From positions 1 to 64,000 of the forward strand of contig MAAL01000191.1 in assembly GCA_002163245.1 (NCBI GenBank): a stretch of DNA of 64,000 nucleotides, read 5' to 3'. The position numbers were made by a program, and so were the translations under genes. Origin of the DNA: Gammaproteobacteria bacterium 42_54_T18. Lineage in GTDB: Bacteria; Pseudomonadota; Gammaproteobacteria; Pseudomonadales; Ketobacteraceae. Below, piece after piece: positions 19,001 to 28,564 of this stretch. The notes under the pieces were generated by a model, which was not told where the DNA came from, did not search any database, and worked only from the letters and a program-made list of their open reading frames with translations. Within the stretch, counting starts at the first letter, position 1; each line of letters begins with the position of its first letter.

Positions 19001-21170
19001 AAAAATGGGGCAAAGGGTCATTAACAAAACGAGCTGAATCACGCAAACAAACCCATGCTATATGCCAATGGCGAGAGCTCAGATTTTCTACCGGTTGAAG
19101 CTCATAGTATGCTTGGCGGATACGATCATGACTAAAAACAAAGTCATCGCTCTGGTCCACGACCCGTTGAATATATCCTTGCTTATAGGCAGGATTTAAA
19201 TATTTTCGAACATTGTCAACCGATAAGCTCGTAACTTCTGCCAACAATTCCGTATCAAACTTACTGCCTAAACACGAAGCCCACTGAAGTACACGCTGTG
19301 TCTCGTCATCCTGTTGATGCAAGACATCTATCAACAATGCCACTACATTTCCAGATATTGCAACTTGCTGTAGTTTTTCAATATCCCAAAACCACTTTCC
19401 TTTTTCTCTGCTATAAAACAAAGTACCATCATTTTTTTTATCTGCAGCTTTTAAAAATTCCCTAATAAAAAATGGATTACCTAGTGTGTGTTTTAGTAGA
19501 ACACTTCCGATATCTCTATAATCATCATCAATGTGATGAAATGTGGAATCTAGCAGCTCAACAATTTTAGAAAGTTCTAGATTCCCTAATACAATCGACG
19601 ATAAATGAACGCCCTCAGTATTTATAGCGTCTTTCAATTGATTATACGGATGAGATTCATCAATCTCGTCCGTACGACATGTGAAGATATAAGTCATTCT
19701 AGGGTGATCGGCTTCTACTAACGCCTCCAACAACAACAAGCTAGGAACATCACACCACTGAACATCATCGATAATAAAAAGGACTGGATCTAATTGACTA
19801 AGGTGACGTAAAAATATTGCGGTATGTAACTTTATCTGTATATCGGCGTTATGTAACAACCCTTTCTCAACAACATCTACGCCATCAAAAATTGAAGACA
19901 ACTCTGAACATAAACCTATTAGCGTATGCGGGTTTTGATTAAGCTCTTCTAATAACGATTGACGCCATTCAAAAAACGTCCTATTCGCAAGTTTTAACAA
20001 AACATCAACACTTTGAACAAGCGCCTGTGAAAACGCAAAGTACGGGCGTTTATTATAGGTGTCGCATTTACCCGATAGCACAAGAACAGGATGATCGACC
20101 AAGTGCAACACTGCCTCATTAACCAAAGAGGTTTTTCCTCCTCCTGCTTCGCCTTCTATCGCAATCAATGCTGGCTTTTCATGCCGATCACATAGTGCTT
20201 TCTTCAGTATCGCTAGCTCCTTATCCCGACCATATAATTTCACCGGAATCAGTAACCGTTCAGGAACATCATTCCTCCCCAATGCATCGGGTGATAAAGG
20301 AATACCCGTTTTAACCGCTAGCTCTATTGCCTTAAGGTCCTGTATTAAACAACGGCCATTTTGATAACGATCTTCAGGTGCCTTCGCCATAAGTTTCTGA
20401 ATCAATACAGACAGAGAGACTGGTAGCAAAGGGTTGATAATATTAAGAGAAGCTGGATGTCTTGCAATATGACAATGAATAAGCTCTGGCAAGTCTTTAG
20501 CGACAAAAGGTGGCCGTCCACTAAAGAGCTGATACAGTGTAGCGCCAAAAGCATAATAATCTGAGCGATAATCTACACTCCGATTTAGTCGCCCAGTTTG
20601 CTCAGGAGAAATATACGTCAATGTTCGATATTGATCCACAGCCGCCGAATCAGTAATATTCGAACCATTAGGGTAGGCTGCCCCAAAATCAATTATTTGC
20701 AACCGATCTGTCTCAGGGTTCACTGTAATATTGGCAGGGTTAATATCGTTATGAATAACGCCTTGCTGGTGCAGTTCAGACATCCCTTCAGCTAACGTAA
20801 CACTCCAACGTAATAGACGTAACAGGTATAGATGAAACAAACCCGGTATTTCTAAAGGCCAGCGTGTATGTTTCTTTAGGGTTTTATTTATCCAAAAACT
20901 TAGCGAATTCCCACCGATATCCTCAAGAAACAAGGCACACCCAGCACCATCGAGAACATACTCAATTACTTTATTTACTGCTGGGTGGAAAATTTTTTGT
21001 TGCGCCTGGCAACTAGTTTTATACTGGGTAATGAGCCCCTCATCGGGAACATCTTGGGCCGTACTCTTAACAACAACTGGCACGCTATCTTTATAAATCC
21101 CCCTGCGCACAAGCGTGACTGAACTACTATAAAGCGTTTCTGTATAAGCAATATTATCCTTAATACTCAC
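16038..21170 (-). CDS. Giant Ser/Thr kinase-ATPase-GAF-histidine kinase, copy C
   Basis: 1710 residues, apparently cytosolic. Ser/Thr-type kinase domain ~5-285 with Lys35 (VPVVVKS), catalytic loop HNDINPAN (~140-147) and IDFGAA (~160-165). AAA/STAND-like ATPase ~310-650 with GEAGGGKTS (Walker A ~340-348) and LFIIDDVQWCD (Walker B). A long helical-repeat region ~660-1270. A GAF domain ~1290-1440. A histidine kinase with SVSHDLRAPLRA, NLVTNAWKFSH, VGFDAA and GSGIGLATVYRII. Start is GTG in a GTGA overlap with the stop of the upstream paralogue, so the two are translationally coupled. The architecture matches the multidomain Ser/Thr-His kinases (HstK-type) of cyanobacteria and proteobacteria. Its input and its phospho-acceptor are unknown. 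Confidence 0.9.
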   Translation of the reverse strand: MSIKDNIAYTETLYSSSVTLVRRGIYKDSVPVVVKSTAQDVPDEGLITQYKTSCQAQQKIFHPAVNKVIEYVLDGAGCALFLEDIGGNSLSFWINKTLKKHTRWPLEIPGLFHLYLLRLLRWSVTLAEGMSELHQQGVIHNDINPANITVNPETDRLQIIDFGAAYPNGSNITDSAAVDQYRTLTYISPEQTGRLNRSVDYRSDYYAFGATLYQLFSGRPPFVAKDLPELIHCHIARHPASLNIINPLLPVSLSVLIQKLMAKAPEDRYQNGRCLIQDLKAIELAVKTGIPLSPDALGRNDVPERLLIPVKLYGRDKELAILKKALCDRHEKPALIAIEGEAGGGKTSLVNEAVLHLVDHPVLVLSGKCDTYNKRPYFAFSQALVQSVDVLLKLANRTFFEWRQSLLEELNQNPHTLIGLCSELSSIFDGVDVVEKGLLHNADIQIKLHTAIFLRHLSQLDPVLFIIDDVQWCDVPSLLLLEALVEADHPRMTYIFTCRTDEIDESHPYNQLKDAINTEGVHLSSIVLGNLELSKIVELLDSTFHHIDDDYRDIGSVLLKHTLGNPFFIREFLKAADKKNDGTLFYSREKGKWFWDIEKLQQVAISGNVVALLIDVLHQQDDETQRVLQWASCLGSKFDTELLAEVTSLSVDNVRKYLNPAYKQGYIQRVVDQSDDFVFSHDRIRQAYYELQPVENLSSRHWHIAWVCLRDSARFVNDPLPHFLESLSDKYERFLIQGEDVGVLVSAFMDGAKLAKDNMAYDMALQYVNCARKLIDECDGNNQCYENEVFVQSIESIFLLQGILGYLTKNPVFAESSFENYRNVVDDPLKKASSYAQQIPLIFALGDFDVTITYSLKCFSLLGVDVPEFGEDISPQIDEQWVRFRAFGGFYEVDRLQEHKENNSMALSTLHSIASTMMLLGLNVRRFQWAEWFGLVGINSCLIDGYTKSTPQLMGIFDSMLHTVRGVDVNNSIVSKACDLIKDGGNFPGDGFVYNSVGAYGGRYNRPMIECIEYLELGAKCSLGKGDYLPYLACTSNKIVISFSSGVSLLKLQKEVDDFKDILVSFGKFISVGKIYFRLIYQLVNEDSEDLLERDCFSDSQWGMLKKSVAYGAYFHLRLQSEFWKGHYSNVHREYVLNKDLLGTLNGFSIGDDNHFLYAISLFQSVPVDDSVSLRKALASSTRSVQYIQEISEIYPPNFRHKALLIKAELQRLKGDSDATATYELAANDARENGFIQMYALAHELHAYYWQQKGRADYVKFHVEKALQGYHRWGCGLKIGHLQRCFGSFLHQQIQSEFIDHKSILKISNEITEELDLTRRLTHIIELAVENVNAEGGILLLKDQGQYVAHTEAYFIGEEDQGRTADFGILPMEFIDDCALSKQPVLIRDAEKDPRCSSWVMSQVHKVSSLLCYPVVHKGECQSLLLLAHSEPDAFTGGNRQFLQSLAPQIAVSIENAQLYQDHQGFNLALEQKVTQRTHELRAANEELHAFTASVSHDLRAPLRAIIGFTGALAEDFSQCLSKKSRLDAKKLVDESENMREIIDGLIVLSRSTQGWLRREEVNLSTLVEDKLRWLRTMEAEHRVVDTVQQGLTTDGDLRLLKQVVDNLVTNAWKFSHGEEVPAISFGMLATSKSQHTFYVRDSGVGFDAANADELFSPFRRFHKDGAFEGSGIGLATVYRIIKRHGGEIWVESEVNQGATFYFTLNTSVT

Positions 21171-24100
21171 AAGGCATCACCATTGCTAAAAGTGAAATAG
21201 AATATTGCCCCTTTTCCAACGTCACTATTTACCCAAACGCTTCCGCCATGGCGTCGTATGATCCGATAAACCGTCGCCAAACCTATTCCCGTACCTTCAA
21301 ATTCACTCGCCAAATGAAATCGACGAAATGGTACAAAAAGTTCGTCTGCATTCGACGCATCAAACCCCACTCCGTTATCTCTAATATAAAACGTATAGGG
21401 GCTCTTATGTGTAACCATCATTCCAAAATGGATTTCAGGTTTTTTCGCTCGGTGGCTATACTTCCAAGCATTACCTACTAGGTTATCCACTACTTGTCTT
21501 ATAAGGCGTAAATCTCCACTAACAGTTAGCCCATGCTGAATAGAAACAGACGTGTGATGCTCTGGCTCCATAGTGCGTAACCAGCGTAATTTATCCTCAA
21601 CTAACGTGGATACGTTCACTTCTTCCCACACGAGAGTGCTTTGAGTGTAACGCGACAACACCAGCAAGCCATCAATAATGCCCCCCATTTTACCGGATGC
21701 TTCCATCAGCATATTTACGTAATTCTGCCCAGTAATACTCAAACGCTCATCATAGTCTTCAAATAACGCAGCGGTAAATCCACTAATCGCCCTTAAAGGC
21801 GCTTTCAAATCATGAGTAACAGACGCAGTGAAGGCCTCCAACTCCTCATTCGCAGCCTGCAGTTCCTGTGTACGTTGCTCCACTTTCTGCTCCAATAGGC
21901 AATTAAACCGCTGCCTTTCTTGATACAAGCGAGCATTTTCAATCGATACAGAAAATTGGGGACCCAATGTATTTAAGAACTGAAGGTCTTGGCGGGAGAA
22001 TGCATCTTCCTGTTCATGGGTTAACAACAATAAACTTTGACATTGCCCTTTATACATAATGGGATAACATAGCAGAGATTGTACATTTGTCGATTGAAAG
22101 AAGACCTCATCAGATATCCCAACATTCACATCTGCACACTTCACTAACAATGATTTTTTCTGCTCGGCACAACGAGCGATCAGAGCATTAGGTAACGTCA
22201 ATTCAAGCCCATCTGTAACGTTAAAAACTATACTTCCCCTATCCTGATTTTCCTTTACAACGTCTGCTACCGTTTTTGGTTTGTAGTCACCGCCACATGC
22301 CAACAACAATACGCCTCGTTCAGCCTCAGTATTTTCCACTGTGAGTTGCACAATCTGCATAAGCCTCTGATCAAGTGTTAGCTCTCCAGTAACCATATTT
22401 ACTATTCTTAGAAGTGCTTTTTGCCGCTGTATATTGGGGGTTCGAACATAATCATAACTGGCAGTAATTAACTGAGGTTGGCTTATCGGTATCCAGCTTG
22501 ACAAATATGATTGAAAATCCAATGCTTGGCCAAAGTAATTATATAACTGCTCTAACTTTAATGCACAACCCCATCGTTGATAACCCTGCATTGCTTTTGT
22601 GACGTGATACTTTGCGTAGTCTGGACGCCCCTGTTCTTGCCAGTAATACGCATGCAACTCATGGGCCAGAGAATACATTTGAATAAACCCATTCTCTTTA
22701 GCGTCTATTGCCGCTCTCTGATATCTTTCGCTTGCCTTAGAATCGCCATTTAACCGACAATTTTCAGCCTCAATCAACAATACTTTGTGGCGAAAGTTTG
22801 GAGGAAACACAGACGCCAATTCTTCAATACTAGCAACCGACTCCCTAAACTCCCTCCCTTCAACTTCACCGCAACGTAAACATGAAATTGCATATAAAAA
22901 AGCATTATCATCTACAGGTGCCATACCACGGAGCCTGTAAAGCTCGCCCTTTTCCTTCCGATAGTAATTAAGAACATCTCGATATTGAGTGTGCCAAAAA
23001 TAATTTTGCAATCGTAGGTGATGATAAACACCAAATGCTGCTGAGTTTGATAAAACACCCCACTCTTTTTTGCTAAAATAATTTTTATCTAAAAAATCCA
23101 ATGAACTAGGTGAAACCAATTGATCCAATAATTTTGAATAATACCTTCCTGCTACAACCACATTACCACAAGACAACAAAAAATCATGAAAGCTAGAAAT
23201 ATACTCTTGTATTTTCGGCAACGGTAAACCTGATGAAAAAGACACTACAATTTTATTAGAAAAACATGCAATATATGGTAGATACTCTCCAATTTCAAAA
23301 CTTTCTTTTGCACCCTCCTCCAACGATGACAAACAGTTCATCATCGGCTGGCTGTAACGCCCTGAGTACGCACCGACATTAACAAAAACAAATCCAACAC
23401 CAGAAAAATCATTATTTTTTTCTAAAATATTCAGTGATCTTTCAACAATCGTTTGATCAAATTTATTATGGTTTGATGACAATATAATTGCATCGAATAA
23501 CGACCATAATTGCAATGTAGACTTCGAAAATCCATTCGATAAGCTATCATTCATACCGACCAAACCAAACCACTCTGCCCATTCATACCTCGCTTCAACA
23601 CCAAGAAGTAGCAAAACAGTTGTCGCTGTAGATTGCAATATGGTAGACCGCGTATCAATAGATTCACAAGAATCAGGTATTTTGGATATTGCTCCCAAGC
23701 CACCAGCTGTATTAAACCGTTCTCTCTGGTCGTTTAGTTGATCCGTTATGTCACCTCCAAATAGCGGAGTGTCAACACCCAGCAATCGAAAGCAATTTAA
23801 CGAGCAGTTGATTGATGCCTCAATATCTCCCCGCATAAAAGCAAGAGGGGCTTGTTGAGAAAAAGAGGCCGCCTGCAATGTAACATTGCCATTCATTAAC
23901 CGATAACGATCAAACCCATCACTTCCCAATTGAATATCTGCCGTAAGGTAAGCCAACTCCCCCTGCAGCAAAAAAAACCGGCTCAACTGAACAACATCAC
24001 CGCCCCTTGTTGTTTCTACGATATCGATTGCACATTGAATATACTGTAACGCGATATCATTGGCCGTTTTTTCCTTAGCGGACAAGGCCCCGTTATAGAA

Positions 24101-26350
24101 CGCATCTGTAATTTTTGTAATGCTATTTTCATCACATAGCATCTCTGGATGTAGCCCCCCCCGCAATGCCGCAAGAAAATGAGGCAAAGGATCGCAACGT
24201 CCATGTTTCTCCGTACACGCCTGTCCGATTACCCAATGTCGGCGTGATAAATCCCCTCTCGGCAACAACTCATAGTACGCTTGACGTATACGATCATGAT
24301 TAAACGCATAATTCCCCTGCTGATCGGCAATGCGGTGTATATACCCTTCTCTATACACCGCATTAAGATGCTCTTTTATATCAACAATGGAGGTCTTCGT
24401 TACCTTTGCCAATAAGGTTTCATTAAAGCGTGTCCCAATGCAAGCCGCCCACTGAAGCAGATCCTGAGTAGTATAATCCTGCTGATGTAACGCGTCTATT
24501 AGTAGTGCTGCCACATTTCCCGAAGTAGCGATCTGTTTTAAGCGTTGCTTATCCCAACCCCAGCGTCCCTGCTGATTGTCGTAATACAAAGTTTTGTGAT
24601 TGTCATGATGTGCTGCTTTTAAAAATTCATGTACAAACAGTGGATTCCCCAAGGTTTTTTTCAATAATATTTTTGCTAACTCTTCCAGTCGATCTTTTTC
24701 AATATGAAACGTGGCCTCAAGTAGCTGTGTTATTTGTAAAAAACCCAAGTTAACTAAATTGATAATTACTAAAGCAATACTATTTTCCTGAATCGTTTTT
24801 TTCATCAAGCTATATGGATGACTGTCATCAATTTCTTCTGAACGACAGGTTACCATCACAGTAATTCGTGGATGATTGGCATTGATCACAGCCTCTAACA
24901 ATGCAATGCTCGGCCCATCACACCATTGCACGTCATCAATAAAGAGTAGTATTGGATCCAGTGCACTAAGGTGCTGTAAAAATATCGACGTATGCAATTT
25001 AAGCTGGATGTCAGCATTATGAAGTAGTGCTTTTTCTGAGAAAACGGCTGTTTCAAATACAGTAGCCAATTCAGGGCACAGACTTATCAAAGTATGTGGA
25101 TTTTGATTTAGCGCCTCTAACAGCGTCAATCGCCAAGGGATGAACTGATCCTCCGGCATAGACAACAATAACTCAGCACTTTTGGCCAATGCTTGCGATA
25201 GTGCATTGTGAGGTTTTTTATTATAAGCATCACTTTTACCCGATAGCAGTTGATAAGAAAAATCAACCGTATGTAAAATCGCCTCGGTAATGAGTGTTGT
25301 TTTACCGCCTCCAGCTTCACCCTCGACAGCAATCAATGCTGGTTTATCATGATGGCTATTAAGCGCTTTTTGTAATGTTGCCAACTCTTGTTCTCGCCCA
25401 TAGAGCTTTGCCGGGATCAGCAGTTGCTCCGGCACATCGTTTTTCCCTAACTCTGATAATGGAAATGGTATTCCGCTAACCAACGCATGCTCAATCGCTT
25501 TCAGATCTTGTATTAAACAACGGCCATTTTGATATCTATCTTCTGGGGCTTTCGCCATTAATTTTGCAACCAATGCCGACAAAGATTCTGGAATTAACGG
25601 GTTAATTATATCTAGCGGCACAGGATGTCGCGCTATATGACAATGAATGAGTTCGGGTAGATCATGAGCAATAAACGGCGGTAAGCTACTAAACACCTGA
25701 TACAGTGTGGCGCCTAGCGCATAATAATCCGATCGATAATCAATATTGCGATTGAGTCGGCCCGTTTGTTCGGGGGATATATAGGTGAGAGTCCGGTGCT
25801 GCTCTACCACTGTCCATTCATGAATATTCGCCCCATCAGGAAAAGCCGCGCCAAAGTCAATCAACTGTACCTGGTCGGTATTGGGATTTACTATAACGTT
25901 GGCGGGGTTAATATCATTATGAATTATATTCTGTTGATGGCAGGCACTAATGCCTTCTGACAAAGAAATACTCCAGCGTAATAAACGCAACATCCATGAA
26001 TGATATATCGCAGGATCTTCTAGCGGCCAACGAGAATACTCTGTTCCCGTCGCTTTTATCCATTCTTTAAAGGTAATACCGCCAATATCTTCCAAAATAA
26101 GTGAACGACCTGCACCTTCACTTATTTCTTTGATCACTTTATTTACTGCTGGGTGGTCCACTTGGTTCTGTGCAAGGCCACTAGTGTGATATTGACCAAT
26201 TAATGACTCATCAGGAATATCTTGCGCTGTAGATTTAATAATAACCGGCGTGCCGTTATAGATACATCGTTGCACCCGTGTGACAGAACTATCATACAGC
26301 GTTTCTTTTATATCAACCTCTTCATTTGAAGAATTCAAGAAGGCTTGCAC
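21167..26350 (-). CDS. Giant Ser/Thr kinase-ATPase-GAF-histidine kinase, copy B
   Basis: 1727 residues with the same domain order as the downstream copy: kinase domain (PVIIKSTAQD, HNDINPAN, IDFGAAF), ATPase (GEAGGGKTTL, LLFIDDVQWCD), helical repeats, GAF, then a histidine kinase (SVTHDLKAPLRA, NLVGNAWKYSH, GVGFDASN, GTGIGLATVYRII). A stretch beginning KLMAKAPEDRYQNGRC is identical in both copies, and even some DNA is identical (GTATTAAACAACGGCC near 25512 and 20345), so this is a tandem duplication. The helical middle is the most diverged part, as expected for a sensor. The start is a GTG at 26350 that overlaps the upstream gene by 16 bases. Confidence 0.9.
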   Translation of the reverse strand: MQAFLNSSNEEVDIKETLYDSSVTRVQRCIYNGTPVIIKSTAQDIPDESLIGQYHTSGLAQNQVDHPAVNKVIKEISEGAGRSLILEDIGGITFKEWIKATGTEYSRWPLEDPAIYHSWMLRLLRWSISLSEGISACHQQNIIHNDINPANVIVNPNTDQVQLIDFGAAFPDGANIHEWTVVEQHRTLTYISPEQTGRLNRNIDYRSDYYALGATLYQVFSSLPPFIAHDLPELIHCHIARHPVPLDIINPLIPESLSALVAKLMAKAPEDRYQNGRCLIQDLKAIEHALVSGIPFPLSELGKNDVPEQLLIPAKLYGREQELATLQKALNSHHDKPALIAVEGEAGGGKTTLITEAILHTVDFSYQLLSGKSDAYNKKPHNALSQALAKSAELLLSMPEDQFIPWRLTLLEALNQNPHTLISLCPELATVFETAVFSEKALLHNADIQLKLHTSIFLQHLSALDPILLFIDDVQWCDGPSIALLEAVINANHPRITVMVTCRSEEIDDSHPYSLMKKTIQENSIALVIINLVNLGFLQITQLLEATFHIEKDRLEELAKILLKKTLGNPLFVHEFLKAAHHDNHKTLYYDNQQGRWGWDKQRLKQIATSGNVAALLIDALHQQDYTTQDLLQWAACIGTRFNETLLAKVTKTSIVDIKEHLNAVYREGYIHRIADQQGNYAFNHDRIRQAYYELLPRGDLSRRHWVIGQACTEKHGRCDPLPHFLAALRGGLHPEMLCDENSITKITDAFYNGALSAKEKTANDIALQYIQCAIDIVETTRGGDVVQLSRFFLLQGELAYLTADIQLGSDGFDRYRLMNGNVTLQAASFSQQAPLAFMRGDIEASINCSLNCFRLLGVDTPLFGGDITDQLNDQRERFNTAGGLGAISKIPDSCESIDTRSTILQSTATTVLLLLGVEARYEWAEWFGLVGMNDSLSNGFSKSTLQLWSLFDAIILSSNHNKFDQTIVERSLNILEKNNDFSGVGFVFVNVGAYSGRYSQPMMNCLSSLEEGAKESFEIGEYLPYIACFSNKIVVSFSSGLPLPKIQEYISSFHDFLLSCGNVVVAGRYYSKLLDQLVSPSSLDFLDKNYFSKKEWGVLSNSAAFGVYHHLRLQNYFWHTQYRDVLNYYRKEKGELYRLRGMAPVDDNAFLYAISCLRCGEVEGREFRESVASIEELASVFPPNFRHKVLLIEAENCRLNGDSKASERYQRAAIDAKENGFIQMYSLAHELHAYYWQEQGRPDYAKYHVTKAMQGYQRWGCALKLEQLYNYFGQALDFQSYLSSWIPISQPQLITASYDYVRTPNIQRQKALLRIVNMVTGELTLDQRLMQIVQLTVENTEAERGVLLLACGGDYKPKTVADVVKENQDRGSIVFNVTDGLELTLPNALIARCAEQKKSLLVKCADVNVGISDEVFFQSTNVQSLLCYPIMYKGQCQSLLLLTHEQEDAFSRQDLQFLNTLGPQFSVSIENARLYQERQRFNCLLEQKVEQRTQELQAANEELEAFTASVTHDLKAPLRAISGFTAALFEDYDERLSITGQNYVNMLMEASGKMGGIIDGLLVLSRYTQSTLVWEEVNVSTLVEDKLRWLRTMEPEHHTSVSIQHGLTVSGDLRLIRQVVDNLVGNAWKYSHRAKKPEIHFGMMVTHKSPYTFYIRDNGVGFDASNADELFVPFRRFHLASEFEGTGIGLATVYRIIRRHGGSVWVNSDVGKGAIFYFTFSNGDAL

Positions 26351-28389
26351 TGATTCATAGTTTCCTGATTATTGGCATTCGAATTAACATTCCCCTTTCT
26401 AACGTCATCCTTATTAGGTTCGGTCTGACTCAGCGAAAAATAAAACGTCGCGCCTTTTCCCACCTGACTGTTAACCCAAATATCCCCACCATGACGTTTT
26501 ATAATACGTGACACGGTTGCCAATCCAATGCCTGTTCCTTCAAATTCGCTGACAGTATGAAACCGTCTAAAGGGTTTAAACAATTCATCCGAATTTGCGG
26601 CATCAAAGCCCGCCCCGTTATCACGGACAAAAAACGTATTGGAATTACGCTCTGTTTTCTGTTGGCCAAATTCAATATAAGCTTGGTTTTTTTTGTGGCT
26701 GTACTTCCAAGCATTGGATAATAAATTATCCATCACTTGATGTAGTAATTGTACATCCCCATGAGTTACACAGCCTGATTGTACTTCTGTAACAACGTTA
26801 CGATCAGGTTCTAGGTTGCGCAGCCAACGCACTTTTTCATTGACTAGCACTGATAAATCCACCTCAGCCCACTGCAGTGTGCTTTGAGTGGACTGGGACA
26901 ACATTAATAACCCATCAATAATATGTCCCATTCGCTCAGAAGCATCACAAACATGCTGAATATAATCCATACCTTCTTCCGGCAGCTCACCAGCACAATC
27001 CTCTTTTAACGCAAGACTTAACCCAGAAATCGCACGCAACGGTGCTTTAAGGTCATGAGATACCGAGGAGCTAAACGCCTGTAGTTCTTCATTCGCGGCC
27101 TTTAACTCTTCTGTTCGATGGCCAATAGTGTTTTCCAAATCGTTATTCAACTGCATAAGCTGTTGATAAAGGATTGCATTCTCTATCGACACAGCAAATT
27201 GTGGTGCCAACGTGGTCATAAACTGTATGTGTTGCTGGGTAAAAACAGAGGATACGGCGTTATTAACCAAGACAAAAATGGCGCGGGCATTATCTTTGTG
27301 AATTATGGGAAAACAAATTAACGATTTTACCTTTTGCTTTTTAAGGTAGTCATCACCAACAAAGCGACTATCTTCCTGTGCATTATCCAATAACACTGGT
27401 TTTTTGGTTTGTGCACAATAATTAATAATATCTTTCGGTAATAACACGGGGGGCGAGCCGGCTTCAGTCTCCACCACTTCCATCACATGAATGCCATCAC
27501 TACTCGCCTCCGCCTGGGCATGAAGCTGGTAATGATTATTTTGTTTTAATAGCAAAAAACCCTGTTCTGCACCAACATTTTCCAACACTACGCGAATAAT
27601 TTGCAACATCAGCGCGCTTAAATCAATTTCTTCTGCTATCGCATTAGCAACCTTCAAATAACTTATATTGTCTAAGGCATTACTACCTCGACGCGAGGCT
27701 TTTGTCGATGCGTCGGTCAGATCAGAGGACTCCAATGAGGATGAACGCCAGCTCGGTGTACTTGACAAATCATCTAAAGATGAATCATTCATAGCCCGTC
27801 GTCGGAATGATAACGAATGGCCGTGTATTGATTCCATTAACTGTACTTTGTCATCATTCCCCAGCTTTAAGTATCCCTGCACGGCATTAGCAAAATGTAA
27901 GTGGGCATATTCCATGCGACCTTTGCTTTTCCAGTAAACACCTTGTAACTCTTGGGCCAACGCATAAACGCTGAGCTCTCCATTCTCTTTAGCCGTTTCT
28001 GCTGCCAAGTAGTAGGTTGCGGGCGCATTAGGGTTTTGCGAGACTCGCTCTACTTCTGCTTGAACTAACTGCGCTGTATGCAAAAACTGTTTCGGATCTG
28101 ATGCCGCAATAGCATGTAAATGATCAACCGCTTTCTGTAACCCAGTGTGTTTAAGAATGTCCTTCGATTCTTCTTGCTGATCCTTTTGCTGCAGTGTCGC
28201 AATCACTTTCATCCATAGGTATTGGTCATGACCGAGAGGATCAGCTACCCCTTCCACAATGGAATCAATTACATCTATGCCAATTTCTTCTAAATAGTCA
28301 CATAACGCTCGATATTGGTTATGCCAAAAGAAACCGGATACTACACCGAAGGCTTTTTCAGCCACCCGATAATCCGAATCATTGCTCAT
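26335..28389 (-). CDS. N-terminally truncated paralogue of the giant kinases (helical repeats-GAF-histidine kinase), copy A
   Basis: 684 residues. The N-terminal ~190 residues match the last part of the helical-repeat region of the two downstream paralogues (for example GFFWHNQYRAL versus the FWHTQYRDVL region). A Ser-rich linker (~200-235), a GAF domain (~245-400) and a histidine kinase follow: SVSHDLKAPLRA, NLLSNAWKYSH, GAGFDAAN, GTGIGLATVSRII. The Ser/Thr-kinase and ATPase domains are absent, and the 175 bases upstream hold no remnant of them. It is the first gene of the three-kinase set. It could heterodimerise with the larger copies through the conserved histidine-kinase ends (inference). 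Confidence 0.85.
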   Translation of the reverse strand: MSNDSDYRVAEKAFGVVSGFFWHNQYRALCDYLEEIGIDVIDSIVEGVADPLGHDQYLWMKVIATLQQKDQQEESKDILKHTGLQKAVDHLHAIAASDPKQFLHTAQLVQAEVERVSQNPNAPATYYLAAETAKENGELSVYALAQELQGVYWKSKGRMEYAHLHFANAVQGYLKLGNDDKVQLMESIHGHSLSFRRRAMNDSSLDDLSSTPSWRSSSLESSDLTDASTKASRRGSNALDNISYLKVANAIAEEIDLSALMLQIIRVVLENVGAEQGFLLLKQNNHYQLHAQAEASSDGIHVMEVVETEAGSPPVLLPKDIINYCAQTKKPVLLDNAQEDSRFVGDDYLKKQKVKSLICFPIIHKDNARAIFVLVNNAVSSVFTQQHIQFMTTLAPQFAVSIENAILYQQLMQLNNDLENTIGHRTEELKAANEELQAFSSSVSHDLKAPLRAISGLSLALKEDCAGELPEEGMDYIQHVCDASERMGHIIDGLLMLSQSTQSTLQWAEVDLSVLVNEKVRWLRNLEPDRNVVTEVQSGCVTHGDVQLLHQVMDNLLSNAWKYSHKKNQAYIEFGQQKTERNSNTFFVRDNGAGFDAANSDELFKPFRRFHTVSEFEGTGIGLATVSRIIKRHGGDIWVNSQVGKGATFYFSLSQTEPNKDDVRKGNVNSNANNQETMNQCKPS

Positions 28390-28564
28390 TCATGCACCAA
28401 CTTGCTTAACATTTGTCTAATCCTATCAATTATCTACTGATATTTGATCAAACCATGATTATGAGTATAGTTAAAGGACTGTATTTAATGCACTCTCTTT
28501 AATAGAGTACATCTTCGGGCATTGGCTTATCCAAAATAATAATAACAAAGTAAGGGGGGACTGT
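28390..28564. promoter_or_regulatory. Divergent promoter region between the kinase array and the TRAP operon, with a strong ribosome site
   Basis: This short AT-rich region must carry the promoters of both directions. Just before the TRAP gene lies TAAGGGGGGA (28551-28560), a very strong purine-rich ribosome site four bases before the TTG at 28565. It decides that start in the absence of any in-frame ATG nearby. No clear -35/-10 pair was identified. Confidence 0.5.
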
